DNA from: Nisaea sediminum
GTDB lineage: Bacteria; Pseudomonadota; Alphaproteobacteria; Thalassobaculales; Thalassobaculaceae
Direction of reading: 5' to 3'
NCBI RefSeq assembly: GCF_014904705.1
Contig: NZ_JACZCQ010000003.1
Location: forward strand, 1 to 64,000
DNA length: 64,000 nt
How positions within the stretch are numbered: the first letter of the stretch is position 1; the number at the start of each line of letters is the position of its first letter. A program made the position numbers and the translations under genes. This document shows positions 33,965 to 41,459 of this stretch, in pieces. Below the pieces are notes generated by a model. That model did not search any database. It had not been told where the DNA came from and was given only the letters and a program-made list of their open reading frames with translations.

Positions 33965-34222
33965 TCAGACCGGCAATCGGTTTATGGAACTTCTCTCTGT
34001 CACTTCCAGCCGCTGTGCGGCGCCGAAGAGCACACCGATGCGCCGCGCCGCCTCCTGCATGCCGCCGGCGAAATCCTCCCGCGAGGTCTCCGCCCGCACC
34101 ATGGAGAGGGACCGGGAAAGCGTCCGGTCGTCTTCCGCGACGCTCAGAAGCGTCAGGATCAGGGTTGCGAGATCGCGGTCGGCTGCATCGTCGGCCGGAA
34201 TTTGGGTGGATAGTCGGGTCAT
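33965..34222 (-). CDS. small hypothetical protein under a cobalamin riboswitch
   Basis: An 85-residue protein that I do not recognise. It is mostly helical in character, has no cysteine or histidine, no signal peptide and no membrane segment. It includes DRDLATLILTLLSVAEDD and an alanine-rich GMQEAARRIGVLFGAAQ stretch. The ATG at 34222 has an excellent GGAGGAGG ribosome-binding site, and the gene starts 48 bases after the cobalamin riboswitch, so it is the direct target. It is followed at 62 bases by the hydroxyacid dehydrogenase. It could be a real protein or a leader coupling the switch to the dehydrogenase. Confidence 0.65.
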   Translation of the reverse strand: MTRLSTQIPADDAADRDLATLILTLLSVAEDDRTLSRSLSMVRAETSREDFAGGMQEAARRIGVLFGAAQRLEVTERSSINRLPV

Positions 34223-34269
34223 CTAAACCTCCTCCGGTGCACCCCGCCCGGGTAAAAATGGGACACAGC

Positions 34270-34437
34270 GTTGGCAGGTTTCCTGACTCCCGGCTCCTCG
34301 ATCCAAACCGCCTTCCCAGCCTTGATGAGGCCAGTGGCATTCCCGGTCGGATCTTGCCGGCTACAGTTGCGGGGGCAGTCCCGGATTTGCCGCTTGGGAG
34401 GCGCACCGGATTCCCTTTCGTCCCGAAGGACACCAAC
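34270..34437 (-). promoter_or_regulatory. cobalamin (adenosylcobalamin) riboswitch
   Basis: On the minus strand all core boxes appear in order: GGGAATCCGGTGC, then ATCCGGGACTGCCCCCGCAA with CTGTAGCCGG, then GGGAATGCCACTGG, then CTGGGAAGGCGG, and finally GAGTCAGGAAACCTGCC. The closing P1 helix pairs GTTGG (34433-34437) with CCAAC (34270-34274). It should bind a cobalamin and lower expression of the downstream gene. A TTGACA -35-like sequence lies just upstream (34467-34472, minus strand). The direct target is the 85-residue gene at 33965-34222. Confidence 0.95.
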
Positions 34438-34488
34438 AATGCGAGGCTCGTTTTTCGGCGCGCTTCTGTCAAGCGCTGCGATGCAGCA

Positions 34489-34926
34489 TCAGGCCCGCAG
34501 CATCCGCTCGAGCTCGCGGATGAAGGATTCCCGGTCCCTTTTCGAGAAGGCCGGGCCGCCGCCTGAGACCTCGCCCATGGCCCGGAGGTCCGACATCAGA
34601 TCGCGCATCGCCATCGCCATGCCGATTCCCGCTTCGGTGAATTCCCGCCCGCCATGGCCGAGCGCCTTGGCGCCCGCTTCGATGGCGCGCCTGGCGAGCG
34701 GAATATCGCCGGTAACGACGATGTCGCCCGGCTGCACCCGCTCGGCGATCCAGTCGTCCGCCGCGTCGAACTTGTCCGAGACCAGGATGTTCTTCACGTT
34801 CGCCCGGTCGCCTGTACGGAAACCCCGGTTGCTGACGATGTAGAAAGTCGCTTCCGTGCGGTCGGCAATCGCCAGGATCTCGTTCTTCACCGGACAGGCG
34901 TCGGCATCGACATATACAGACTTCAT
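34489..34926 (-). CDS. YaiI/YqxD (DUF188, UPF0178) family protein
   Basis: A 145-residue member of the UPF0178 family: KSVYVDADACPVKNEILAIA at the N-terminus, VSNRGFRTGD, then VVTGDIPLARRAIEAGAKAL and the SGGGPAFSKRDRESF C-terminal signature. It has a PIN-like acidic fold; the biological function of the family is not settled. The start at 34926 has GGAAAGAAG upstream. The frame is open further upstream to 35037 but that part does not fit the family. It is followed by the cobalamin riboswitch. Confidence 0.88.
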   Translation of the reverse strand: MKSVYVDADACPVKNEILAIADRTEATFYIVSNRGFRTGDRANVKNILVSDKFDAADDWIAERVQPGDIVVTGDIPLARRAIEAGAKALGHGGREFTEAGIGMAMAMRDLMSDLRAMGEVSGGGPAFSKRDRESFIRELERMLRA

Positions 34927-35029
34927 TTCGGACAGACTTCTTTCCGGTTTGGGCCTCTTTGGCGCCGCCCCAACCGTGCTAGGGTCGGCGCCAATTGCAT
35001 TCCTGACGAAACAGACCCAAGAAACACGG

Positions 35030-36259
35030 ATGTACAAGCTCCTTCAAGATCTGACGGTGGTCGAGGGCGCCTCCTTCATCGCCGCCCCCTCCTGCACCCT
35101 CAACATGCTGCAGATGGGCGCCACCGTGATCCGCTTTGACGCGATCGGCGGCGGGCTCGATTACCGGCGCTGGCCGAAGGCACCGAACGGCGCGAGCCTT
35201 TATTGGGAGGGACTGAACAAGGGCAAGAAATCCGTCGCGCTCGATCTCCGCAATCCGGAGGGCCGGGAGCTGGCGCTGCGCCTTGCGACGGCGCCGGGCG
35301 AAGGCCGGGGCCTCTTCGTCACCAACTACCCGGTTTCGGGATTCCTCTCCCACGAGGCACTGAAGGCGCGGCGCGAGGATATCATCAGCCTCCGGGTCAT
35401 GGGCTGGGCCGACGGGACCCAGGGCGTCGACTATACCGCCAATGCCGGCGCCGGCTTCCCGCTGATGACCGGCGAGCCCGGCCTGCCGGGCGAGAAGCGG
35501 CCAGTGAACCACGTGCTGCCGGCCTGGGACCTGATCGCCGGTGCCAATGCGGCCTTCGCACTGCTCGCCGCCGAGCGCGCGCGGCAGAAGACCGGCGAAG
35601 GGGCGGAGATCCGCCTGCCGCTCGGGGACATCGCGCTTTCCACCCTCGGCACGCTCGGCCAGGTCGCGGAGGTGATGACCGAGCCGGAGGACCGGCCGAG
35701 CTACGGCAACGACGTGTTCGGCGCTTTCGGCCGCGATTTCAGGACCGCCGACGGCCGCTACATCATGCTGGTCGCACTCTCGCCGAAACAATGGACCGGC
35801 CTGCTCGCCTCCCTCGGCATCGAGGCCGAGATCGCCGCCGTCGAGACGGAGACCGGAATCAGCTTCGCCAAAGATGAAGGCCTCCGCTTCGAGTATCGCG
35901 CCAAGATCAATCCAGTCGTCGAGACGGCCGTCGCCGCCGCCACGCTTGAGGAGCTGGCGCCGCGCTTCCGCGAGCACGGTGTCTGCTGGGAGCCCTACCG
36001 CACCGTCCGCGAGGCGGTCGCGAGCGACCGGTTCAAGGAAATGGGCAAACCCTATCACGAGGTCACCCACGGCAGCGGCCTCACCTACCCGACCTCCGAC
36101 ACGCCGATCGATTTCCACGGCCAGGCGTCCGATGTCCCCACGGCCGCCCCCCGCCTCGGCCAGGACACGGACGAGGTGCTGGCCGATTTCCTGGGCATGG
36201 GCAGCGGCGAAATCGGCCGGCTGCACGACCAGGGCATCGTCGCAGGAGCTGAATCATGA
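35030..36259 (+). CDS. family III CoA-transferase (CaiB/BaiF type)
   Basis: A 409-residue protein of the formyl-CoA/carnitine CoA-transferase family. The opening KLLQDLTVVEGASFIAAPSC matches the family start; RWPKAPNGASLYWEGLNKGKKSVALDLRNPEGRELALRL is the typical first subdomain. The usual catalytic aspartate lies in a V-D pair near residue 155-170; I see GVDYTANAGAGFPLMTGEP at that place. It transfers CoA between carboxylic acids. Its stop overlaps the kynureninase start by 4 bases, hinting at a shared role in aromatic or tryptophan breakdown. Confidence 0.82.
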   Translation: MYKLLQDLTVVEGASFIAAPSCTLNMLQMGATVIRFDAIGGGLDYRRWPKAPNGASLYWEGLNKGKKSVALDLRNPEGRELALRLATAPGEGRGLFVTNYPVSGFLSHEALKARREDIISLRVMGWADGTQGVDYTANAGAGFPLMTGEPGLPGEKRPVNHVLPAWDLIAGANAAFALLAAERARQKTGEGAEIRLPLGDIALSTLGTLGQVAEVMTEPEDRPSYGNDVFGAFGRDFRTADGRYIMLVALSPKQWTGLLASLGIEAEIAAVETETGISFAKDEGLRFEYRAKINPVVETAVAAATLEELAPRFREHGVCWEPYRTVREAVASDRFKEMGKPYHEVTHGSGLTYPTSDTPIDFHGQASDVPTAAPRLGQDTDEVLADFLGMGSGEIGRLHDQGIVAGAES

Positions 36260-37500
36260 CCGCGCTTGAACGCAGCACTCTGGCGGCACGCGACGCCGCC
36301 GATCCGCTCGCCCGTTTCCGCGTCCTCTTCGAGCTGTCGGAAGGCGTGCTCTATCTCGACGGCAATTCCCTCGGCCCCCTGCCCCGGATCGTCCGCGAGC
36401 GCGTTGCGAAATGCGTCGCGGAGGAATGGGGCGACGGCCTGATCCGGAGCTGGAACGATGCCGGCTGGGTCGACCTGCCGACCAGAGTCGGGGCGAAGAT
36501 CGGTATGCTAATCGGCGCCGAGCCCGAGAGCGTGGTCGCGAGCGACTCCACCTCCGTGAACCTCTTCAAGGTGCTCGCTGCCGCCCTCGCGCTCCGGCCG
36601 GAGCGGAAAGTGGTGGTCTCGGAGAAGAGCAACTTCCCGACCGACCTCTACATGGTCGAGGGCCTTAGCGAGCTGCTCGGCCAGGGCCACGAGCTCCGTC
36701 TCATCGAAGATCCCTCGGAGCTTCCCGCCGCACTCGGCGAAGATGTCGCCGTCGTGATGCTGACCCATGTGAACTACCGCAGCGGCTATATGCATGACAT
36801 GGAGACAGTGACCGCCTCGGTGCACGAGGCTGGCGCGCTCGCGATCTGGGACCTCGCCCATTCCGCCGGCGCCGTGCCGGTCGACCTCTCGGGCGCGAAG
36901 GCCGATTTCGCCGTCGGCTGCGGCTACAAGTATCTGAACGGCGGGCCTGGTGCGCCGGCTTTCATATATGTCGCACCGCGCCATCAGGAGACCGCGCGCC
37001 AGCCGTTGACCGGCTGGTTCTCGCACAAGGCTCCCTTCGCCTTCGACCATCGTTTCGAAGCGACGGACGGGATCAAGCGCTTCCTCTGCGGCACCCCGCC
37101 GGTCCTGGCGATGACCGCGCTCGACGCGGCGCTGGATCTCTGGAGCGAGGTCGACATGAGGGTGCTTCGGGAGAAATCCGTCGCCCTGACGGAATGTTTC
37201 ATCGAGCTGGTCGAGGAGCGCTGCGCCGGACTAGGCCTCACTCTCGCCAGCCCGCGCGAGGCGGAACGGCGCGGAAGCCAGATTTCCTTCGCACACGAGA
37301 ACGGTTACCCGGTGATGCAGGCGCTGATCGCCCGCGGCGTGATCGGCGATTTCCGCGCGCCGGACCTGCTGCGCTTCGGCTTCACGCCGCTCTATACGCG
37401 ATTTGTCGATGTCTGGGATGCCGCGACGATCTTGGAAGACATTCTCCGCACACGTTCATGGGACCGGCCGGATTTCCATGCGCGGGCAGCGGTCACCTAG
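36256..37500 (+). CDS. kynU: kynureninase
   Basis: A 414-residue PLP enzyme that cleaves kynurenine to anthranilate and alanine. The N-terminus has LYLDGNSLGPLP, and the cofactor lysine is Lys225 in GCGYKYLNGGPGAPAF, the family signature. IWDLAHSAGAVPVDL carries the Asp that contacts the PLP ring nitrogen. The gene is translationally coupled to the CoA-transferase gene. No tryptophan dioxygenase or formamidase is visible in the window. Its end overlaps the convergent methionine aminopeptidase by 4 bases. Confidence 0.92.
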   Translation: MTALERSTLAARDAADPLARFRVLFELSEGVLYLDGNSLGPLPRIVRERVAKCVAEEWGDGLIRSWNDAGWVDLPTRVGAKIGMLIGAEPESVVASDSTSVNLFKVLAAALALRPERKVVVSEKSNFPTDLYMVEGLSELLGQGHELRLIEDPSELPAALGEDVAVVMLTHVNYRSGYMHDMETVTASVHEAGALAIWDLAHSAGAVPVDLSGAKADFAVGCGYKYLNGGPGAPAFIYVAPRHQETARQPLTGWFSHKAPFAFDHRFEATDGIKRFLCGTPPVLAMTALDAALDLWSEVDMRVLREKSVALTECFIELVEERCAGLGLTLASPREAERRGSQISFAHENGYPVMQALIARGVIGDFRAPDLLRFGFTPLYTRFVDVWDAATILEDILRTRSWDRPDFHARAAVT

Positions 37501-38258
37501 GCCGGTTCGCCCGGGCGCAGGGTCAGAACGGAAACGCCGGACGCGGTGACCGCAACCGTATGTTCGAACTGGGCCGAAAGCGAGCCGTCGCTTGTCACTA
37601 CGGTCCAACCGTCATCCTCGGTTTTCACGCTGCGCCGCCCCCGATTGAGCATCGGCTCGATGGTAAAGACCATTCCCTCGCGCAACGCGAGGCCGGTGCC
37701 GGGTTTCCCGAAATGCAGTACCTGCGGTGCCTCGTGCATCTCGCGGCCGATGCCATGGCCGCAATACTCATGCACTACCGTGCAGCCGTTTCTCTTGGCA
37801 TGCCGCTCGATCGCCCAGCCTATATCGCCCATCCGTGCTCCGGGCCGCACCGCATGGATGCCCTTCCACATCGCTTCGTACGTGACCTGCACCAGCCGCC
37901 GTGCGGCCGGCTTCACCTCGCCGACGAGATAGGTCTTGCTGCTGTCCGCGATATAGCCGTTCTTCTCCAGCGTAATGTCGAAATTGACGATGTCGCCGTC
38001 GTTGAGAACGTCCTCCGCCGAGGGCACGCCATGGCAAACCACCTCATTCACCGAAGCATTCAGCACGAAACCGTAGCCGTACTGCCCCTTGCTCGCCGGC
38101 CGGGCATCGAGCTCATCGACGATGAAGCGCTCGACCATGTCGTTGATTTCGAGCGTGGAACGGCCGGAGAGCGGCGTCCGGTCCAGCAGCTCGAACACGG
38201 AGGCCAACAGCTCCCCGGAGACCGCCATCATTTCCAGCTCGCGCGGGGTCTTCGTCAT
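37497..38258 (-). CDS. map: type I methionine aminopeptidase
   Basis: A 253-residue metallopeptidase of normal length that removes N-terminal methionine. The five metal ligands are present: Asp94 and Asp105 (FDITLEKNGYIADSS), His168 (GHGIGREMHEAP), Glu201 (TIEPML) and Glu232 (QFEHTV). The substrate histidine is His76 (VCHGVP). It is expressed behind, and overlaps by 4 bases, a small ParD-like protein gene with its own palindromic operator. It is thus probably a second, specialised Map rather than the housekeeping copy (inference). Confidence 0.9.
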   Translation of the reverse strand: MTKTPRELEMMAVSGELLASVFELLDRTPLSGRSTLEINDMVERFIVDELDARPASKGQYGYGFVLNASVNEVVCHGVPSAEDVLNDGDIVNFDITLEKNGYIADSSKTYLVGEVKPAARRLVQVTYEAMWKGIHAVRPGARMGDIGWAIERHAKRNGCTVVHEYCGHGIGREMHEAPQVLHFGKPGTGLALREGMVFTIEPMLNRGRRSVKTEDDGWTVVTSDGSLSAQFEHTVAVTASGVSVLTLRPGEPA

Positions 38259-38467
38259 GCCTCGTTCACCGCCAGCGGCGGAGCCGCGACGCCGGCGGCG
38301 CTCATTTCCCGCTCCATGATTTCAGCAAAGGTCAGCGTCGGATTGCTCTCGGCGAGCATGCCAACCTTGATCCAATAGGCGGCCTGCGCATTGATCGACC
38401 GGCAGGAGACCTTGCTCGCCCGGCGCAACAAATCATGCAGATCGTCGTCTATATTTACGATGCCCAT
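38255..38467 (-). CDS. ParD-like antitoxin family protein
   Basis: A 70-residue protein resembling the ParD-like family (Pfam PF11903): GIVNIDDDLHDLLRRASKVSCRSINAQAAYWIKVGMLAESNP, which looks like a ribbon-helix-helix DNA-binding unit. The short C-terminal tail ends near AAPPLAVNEA. In a normal toxin-antitoxin operon the next gene would be a toxin; here it is methionine aminopeptidase, coupled by an ATGA overlap. The start at 38467 has GGAGCG upstream. A tandem palindrome directly upstream fits autoregulation. Confidence 0.8.
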   Translation of the reverse strand: MGIVNIDDDLHDLLRRASKVSCRSINAQAAYWIKVGMLAESNPTLTFAEIMEREMSAAGVAAPPLAVNEA

Positions 38468-38478
38468 AGAGCGCTCCG

Positions 38479-38504
38479 TATATGATACATATATGAACCA
38501 TATA
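38479..38504. promoter_or_regulatory. tandem palindromic operator before the ParD-like/map pair
   Basis: Four TATATG/CATATA half-sites form a symmetric array: TATATG-ATA-CATATATG-AAC-CATATA, so two overlapping palindromes share the central CATATATG (38488-38495). It ends 12 bases before the start codon of the ParD-like gene, overlapping the likely promoter. Ribbon-helix-helix antitoxins bind such repeated short palindromes, so autoregulation is likely. Confidence 0.65.
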
Positions 38505-38539
38505 CAAAAACGAATGGGAGGCCAAGAGCGGGTCTCATT

Positions 38540-39223
38540 TTAGGCCGCCGGAAACATCTCCAGAAATCTCCGCTCGCCCTCGCCCGTGAAACTGACGATA
38601 CGTGTACCGTCGACACGCTTCGCCCAGCCGAGATCGTAGAACCGGTCGAGCAACGCCGTGCCGAGTGCACCGGCGAGGTGCGTCCGCCGCATGCTCCAGT
38701 CGAGGCAGGACTTGCAGAGCGGACGACGGAGCGAGGTCAGCGCCGAAAGATCGATGCCAAGGGTCGAGACGAAGCTCTCTCCCTCGTCCGTAAGCGAGAC
38801 GTCCTCGCCCTCTTCCACCACCAGGCCGCGCGCCGCCAAGCTGTCGTACATGCGCACGCCGAACTCTCCGGCGAGATGGTTGTAGCAGACCCGGGCCTTA
38901 CGGAGCGCCGGGTCGCGCGGACCGGTACGGGCGCGCATGTGGCCGCGCTTCGCCGCGAGCCCCATCATCGCCTCCAGCAGATTGCCGACCTCGTCGTCTG
39001 CAAGGGCGAAATAGCGGTGCCGTCCCTGCTTGCGCTGGATCAGCAGCCCGGCGCCCTCGAGCTTGGAGAGATGGGAACTGGCCGTCTGCGCGGTGATTCC
39101 GGCCTCGGCCGCGAGCTCGCTGGCGGTCAGCGCCTTGCCGCTCATCAGCGTGGTCAGCATGTTGGCCCTGGCAGGGTCGCCGATCAGCGAGCCGATGAGG
39201 GAGATATCGGGTCCTTCTTTCAT
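38540..39223 (-). CDS. ArsR-family transcriptional regulator
   Basis: A 227-residue regulator with an N-terminal winged helix of the ArsR type (DPARANMLTTLMSGKALTASELAAEAGITAQTASSHLSKLEGAGLL, then RQGRHRYFAL-like wing). A C-terminal domain of about 120 residues contains CKSCLDWSMRRTHLAGALG. No classical metal-binding ELCVCDL motif is present, so it probably senses an organic ligand or redox state. It is divergent from the NIPSNAP/ABM pair and shares a perfect palindrome with them. Confidence 0.87.
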   Translation of the reverse strand: MKEGPDISLIGSLIGDPARANMLTTLMSGKALTASELAAEAGITAQTASSHLSKLEGAGLLIQRKQGRHRYFALADDEVGNLLEAMMGLAAKRGHMRARTGPRDPALRKARVCYNHLAGEFGVRMYDSLAARGLVVEEGEDVSLTDEGESFVSTLGIDLSALTSLRRPLCKSCLDWSMRRTHLAGALGTALLDRFYDLGWAKRVDGTRIVSFTGEGERRFLEMFPAA

Positions 39224-39225
39224 AC

Positions 39226-39241
39226 TTCGATCTTAATCGAA
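39226..39241. promoter_or_regulatory. ArsR-type operator palindrome
   Basis: TTCGAT-CTTA-ATCGAA is a perfect 6-bp inverted repeat immediately before the ArsR-family start codon (39223) and 54 bases before the NIPSNAP gene. The position suits repression of both directions by the ArsR-family protein. Confidence 0.55.
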
Positions 39242-39294
39242 ACATGAAAGGTCGACAATATGGAAATCTCCGCCGATCAGAAACGGAGGACCAC

Positions 39295-39624
39295 ATGCTG
39301 ACCTGCTTCATCCGCTATCATATCGACCCGACCAAGAAGGCCCAGTTCATCGAGTATTCCCGGAACTGGGGCGAGGCGATCCCGCGCTGCGGCGCCGACC
39401 TGATCGGCTATTTCGCCCCACACGAGGGCTCCACCACCCTCGCCTACGGTGTCTACAACGTCGAGAGCCTGGCGGAATACGAAGCCTACCGGGCTCGTCT
39501 CGCCGCCGACCCTCTTGGCCGCGAGAACTACGAATTCGCCCAGAAGGAGCGTTTCCTGCTGCGCGAGGACCGGACCTTCCTTATCAATGCGTCGAACCCG
39601 GTCAAAAAGGGAGATATGCCGTGA
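39295..39624 (+). CDS. NIPSNAP family protein
   Basis: A 109-residue ferredoxin-like fold protein of the NIPSNAP family: LTCFIRYHIDPTKKAQFIEY, NWGEAIPRCGADLIGYFAPHEGS and RERFLLREDRTFL-like ending. The biochemical role of such proteins is not settled; they often accompany oxygenases or stress genes. The ATG at 39295 has a strong GGAGGA site. It is coupled to the ABM gene by a 4-base overlap and is divergent from the ArsR-family regulator. Confidence 0.87.
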   Translation: MLTCFIRYHIDPTKKAQFIEYSRNWGEAIPRCGADLIGYFAPHEGSTTLAYGVYNVESLAEYEAYRARLAADPLGRENYEFAQKERFLLREDRTFLINASNPVKKGDMP

Positions 39625-39968
39625 TCGCCGTCATCTTCGAAGTCGAACCCTATCCGGAATACAAGGACCGCTATCTCGAGATCGCAGCCAGCATGCGCAA
39701 GCTCGTGGAACAGGTGGACGGCTTCATCTCCGTCGAGCGCTTCGCCAGCCTCACGAACGAAGGAAAGCTGGTCTCGCTCTCCTTCTTCCGCGACGAGAAG
39801 GCGGTCGAGGACTGGCGCAAGCTGGTCGCCCACCGCGGCGCGCAGGCGGAAGGGCGCAGCAAGCTGTTCAAGGATTACCGGCTGCGTGTCGCCTCCGTCC
39901 TTCGGGACTATGGAATGAACGAACGCGACGAGGCCCCGAGCGACAGCCGCGAGACCCACTCAGGCTGA
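39621..39968 (+). CDS. antibiotic biosynthesis monooxygenase (ABM) domain protein
   Basis: A 115-residue dimeric alpha/beta barrel protein: FEVEPYPEYKDRYLEIAASMRKLVEQVDGFISVERFAS and VSLSFFRDEKAVEDWR are typical of the ABM family. Related proteins act as cofactor-free monooxygenases or haem-degrading enzymes, but the substrate here is unknown. It starts at GTG 39621, overlapping the NIPSNAP stop (GTGA). It converges on the ligase gene with 3 bases between the stops. Confidence 0.85.
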   Translation: MIAVIFEVEPYPEYKDRYLEIAASMRKLVEQVDGFISVERFASLTNEGKLVSLSFFRDEKAVEDWRKLVAHRGAQAEGRSKLFKDYRLRVASVLRDYGMNERDEAPSDSRETHSG

Positions 39969-39971
39969 GCC

Positions 39972-41285
39972 TCACTCCGCGCGGCGCTTGTCCACCACGC
40001 GCCGCGCCTTGCCCTGGGAGCGCTCGACGCTCCCGGGCTGCCCGACGACCACCTTCGCACTGACCCCGATCACGCTCTTGATGTGGTGCGCGAGTTCCCG
40101 CGCGCTGGCGGCGGCATGTGCCTCCTCGCCGGCCGCGGACGAGACCGCCTCACAGAGCACCGTCATGGTGTCCATGCGGCCTTCGCGGGTCAGCTCGATC
40201 TGGTAATGCGGCGCGAGCCCGTCGCATTTCAGCAGCTGCTCCTCGATCTGGGTCGGGAACACGTTGACGCCGCGCACAATCATCATGTCGTCCGCCCGGC
40301 CCGTGACCTTCTCCATCCGCCGCATGGTCCGCGCCGTTCCCGGCAACAGCCGCGTCAGGTCACCGGTGCGGTAGCGCACCACAGGGAACGCTTCCTTGGT
40401 GAGCGAGGTCAGCACCAGCTCCCCGCGCTCGCCCTCCGGCAGAACCTTTCCCGTCGCCGGGTCGATCACTTCCGGATAGAAGTGATCCTCCCAGATATGC
40501 AGCCCGTCCTTGGTCTCGACGCATTCGTTCGCGACGCCGGGGCCGATGATCTCCGAGAGCCCGTAGATATCGACCGCATGCATGTCGAACGCGTCCTCGA
40601 TCTCCTTGCGCATCGATCCGGTCCAGGGCTCCGCTCCGAAGATCCCGACCTTGAGTTTGGTGTCGCGCGGATCGATCCCCTGGGCGCGGAATTCATCCAG
40701 GATGGAAAGCATGTAGGACGGCGTCACCATGATGATGTTGGCGCCGAAATCCCGGATCAGGGTGATCTGCCGCTCCGTCATTCCGCCCGACGCCGGGACG
40801 ACGGTGCAGCCGAGCCGCTCCGCGCCGTAATGCGCGCCGAGACCTCCGGTGAAGAGCCCGTAGCCGTAGGCGACATGCACGACGTCGCCCGCGCGACCGC
40901 CGGAGGCGCGGATGCTGCGCGCCATCACTTCGGCCCAGACGTCGATATCCTTCTTCGTGTAACCGACAACGGTCGGCTTGCCCGTGGTGCCCGAGGACGC
41001 GTGGATCCGCGCCAGTTTCTCGCGCGGCACGGCGAACATACCGAAGGGATAGTTCTCCCTGAGCTCCGCCTTCCGGGTGAAGGGAAAGCGCGCGAGGTCG
41101 TCGAGGGAGAGGATTTCCTCCGGATGGACGCCTGCCTCCTCGAACTTCCGGCGATAGACCGGAGAATTCTCGTAGGCATGGCCGAGGCTCCATTGCAGCC
41201 GGCCGAGTTGCAGTGCCGAGAGCTCGTCACGGCTCGCCCGCTCGATCGGATCGAGCTCGTGTTTCTTCGGTGCCAGATTCAGCAC
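39972..41285 (-). CDS. phenylacetate-CoA ligase family protein (PaaK type)
   Basis: A 437-residue AMP-forming ligase of PaaK size. The phosphate-binding loop is HASSGTTGKPTVVGYT. Other family motifs are DIYGLSEIIGPGVANEC, RYRTGDLT and RADDMMIVRGVNVFPTQIEE. It activates an aromatic carboxylate as the CoA thioester. Phenylacetate is the standard substrate, but no paa oxygenase genes are present here, and the nearby kynureninase makes another aromatic acid possible. The start is GTG at 41285 with GGGGAGGAA upstream. Confidence 0.85.
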   Translation of the reverse strand: MLNLAPKKHELDPIERASRDELSALQLGRLQWSLGHAYENSPVYRRKFEEAGVHPEEILSLDDLARFPFTRKAELRENYPFGMFAVPREKLARIHASSGTTGKPTVVGYTKKDIDVWAEVMARSIRASGGRAGDVVHVAYGYGLFTGGLGAHYGAERLGCTVVPASGGMTERQITLIRDFGANIIMVTPSYMLSILDEFRAQGIDPRDTKLKVGIFGAEPWTGSMRKEIEDAFDMHAVDIYGLSEIIGPGVANECVETKDGLHIWEDHFYPEVIDPATGKVLPEGERGELVLTSLTKEAFPVVRYRTGDLTRLLPGTARTMRRMEKVTGRADDMMIVRGVNVFPTQIEEQLLKCDGLAPHYQIELTREGRMDTMTVLCEAVSSAAGEEAHAAASARELAHHIKSVIGVSAKVVVGQPGSVERSQGKARRVVDKRRAE

Positions 41286-41459
41286 GCGTTCCTCCCCTCC
41301 ATGGAGCGGCGCACGATAGCGGCGCCTGTTTATCTTTTGCCGGAACGTTAGTGCGGCCTTGTCGCGGCTGCAATCGCGGTGCGACGGTTGACCGCACGGG
41401 ATGCGGCGACGTCTAATCGCCCCCTTCTCGCGATCTCACACGCCATCCGGACCCAGACC

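Noticed and set aside
33939-34472. Longer minus-strand frame overlapping the cobalamin riboswitch
   Set aside because: It reads through the riboswitch aptamer, which must be RNA; the 85-codon frame with a strong ribosome-binding site is the better call.
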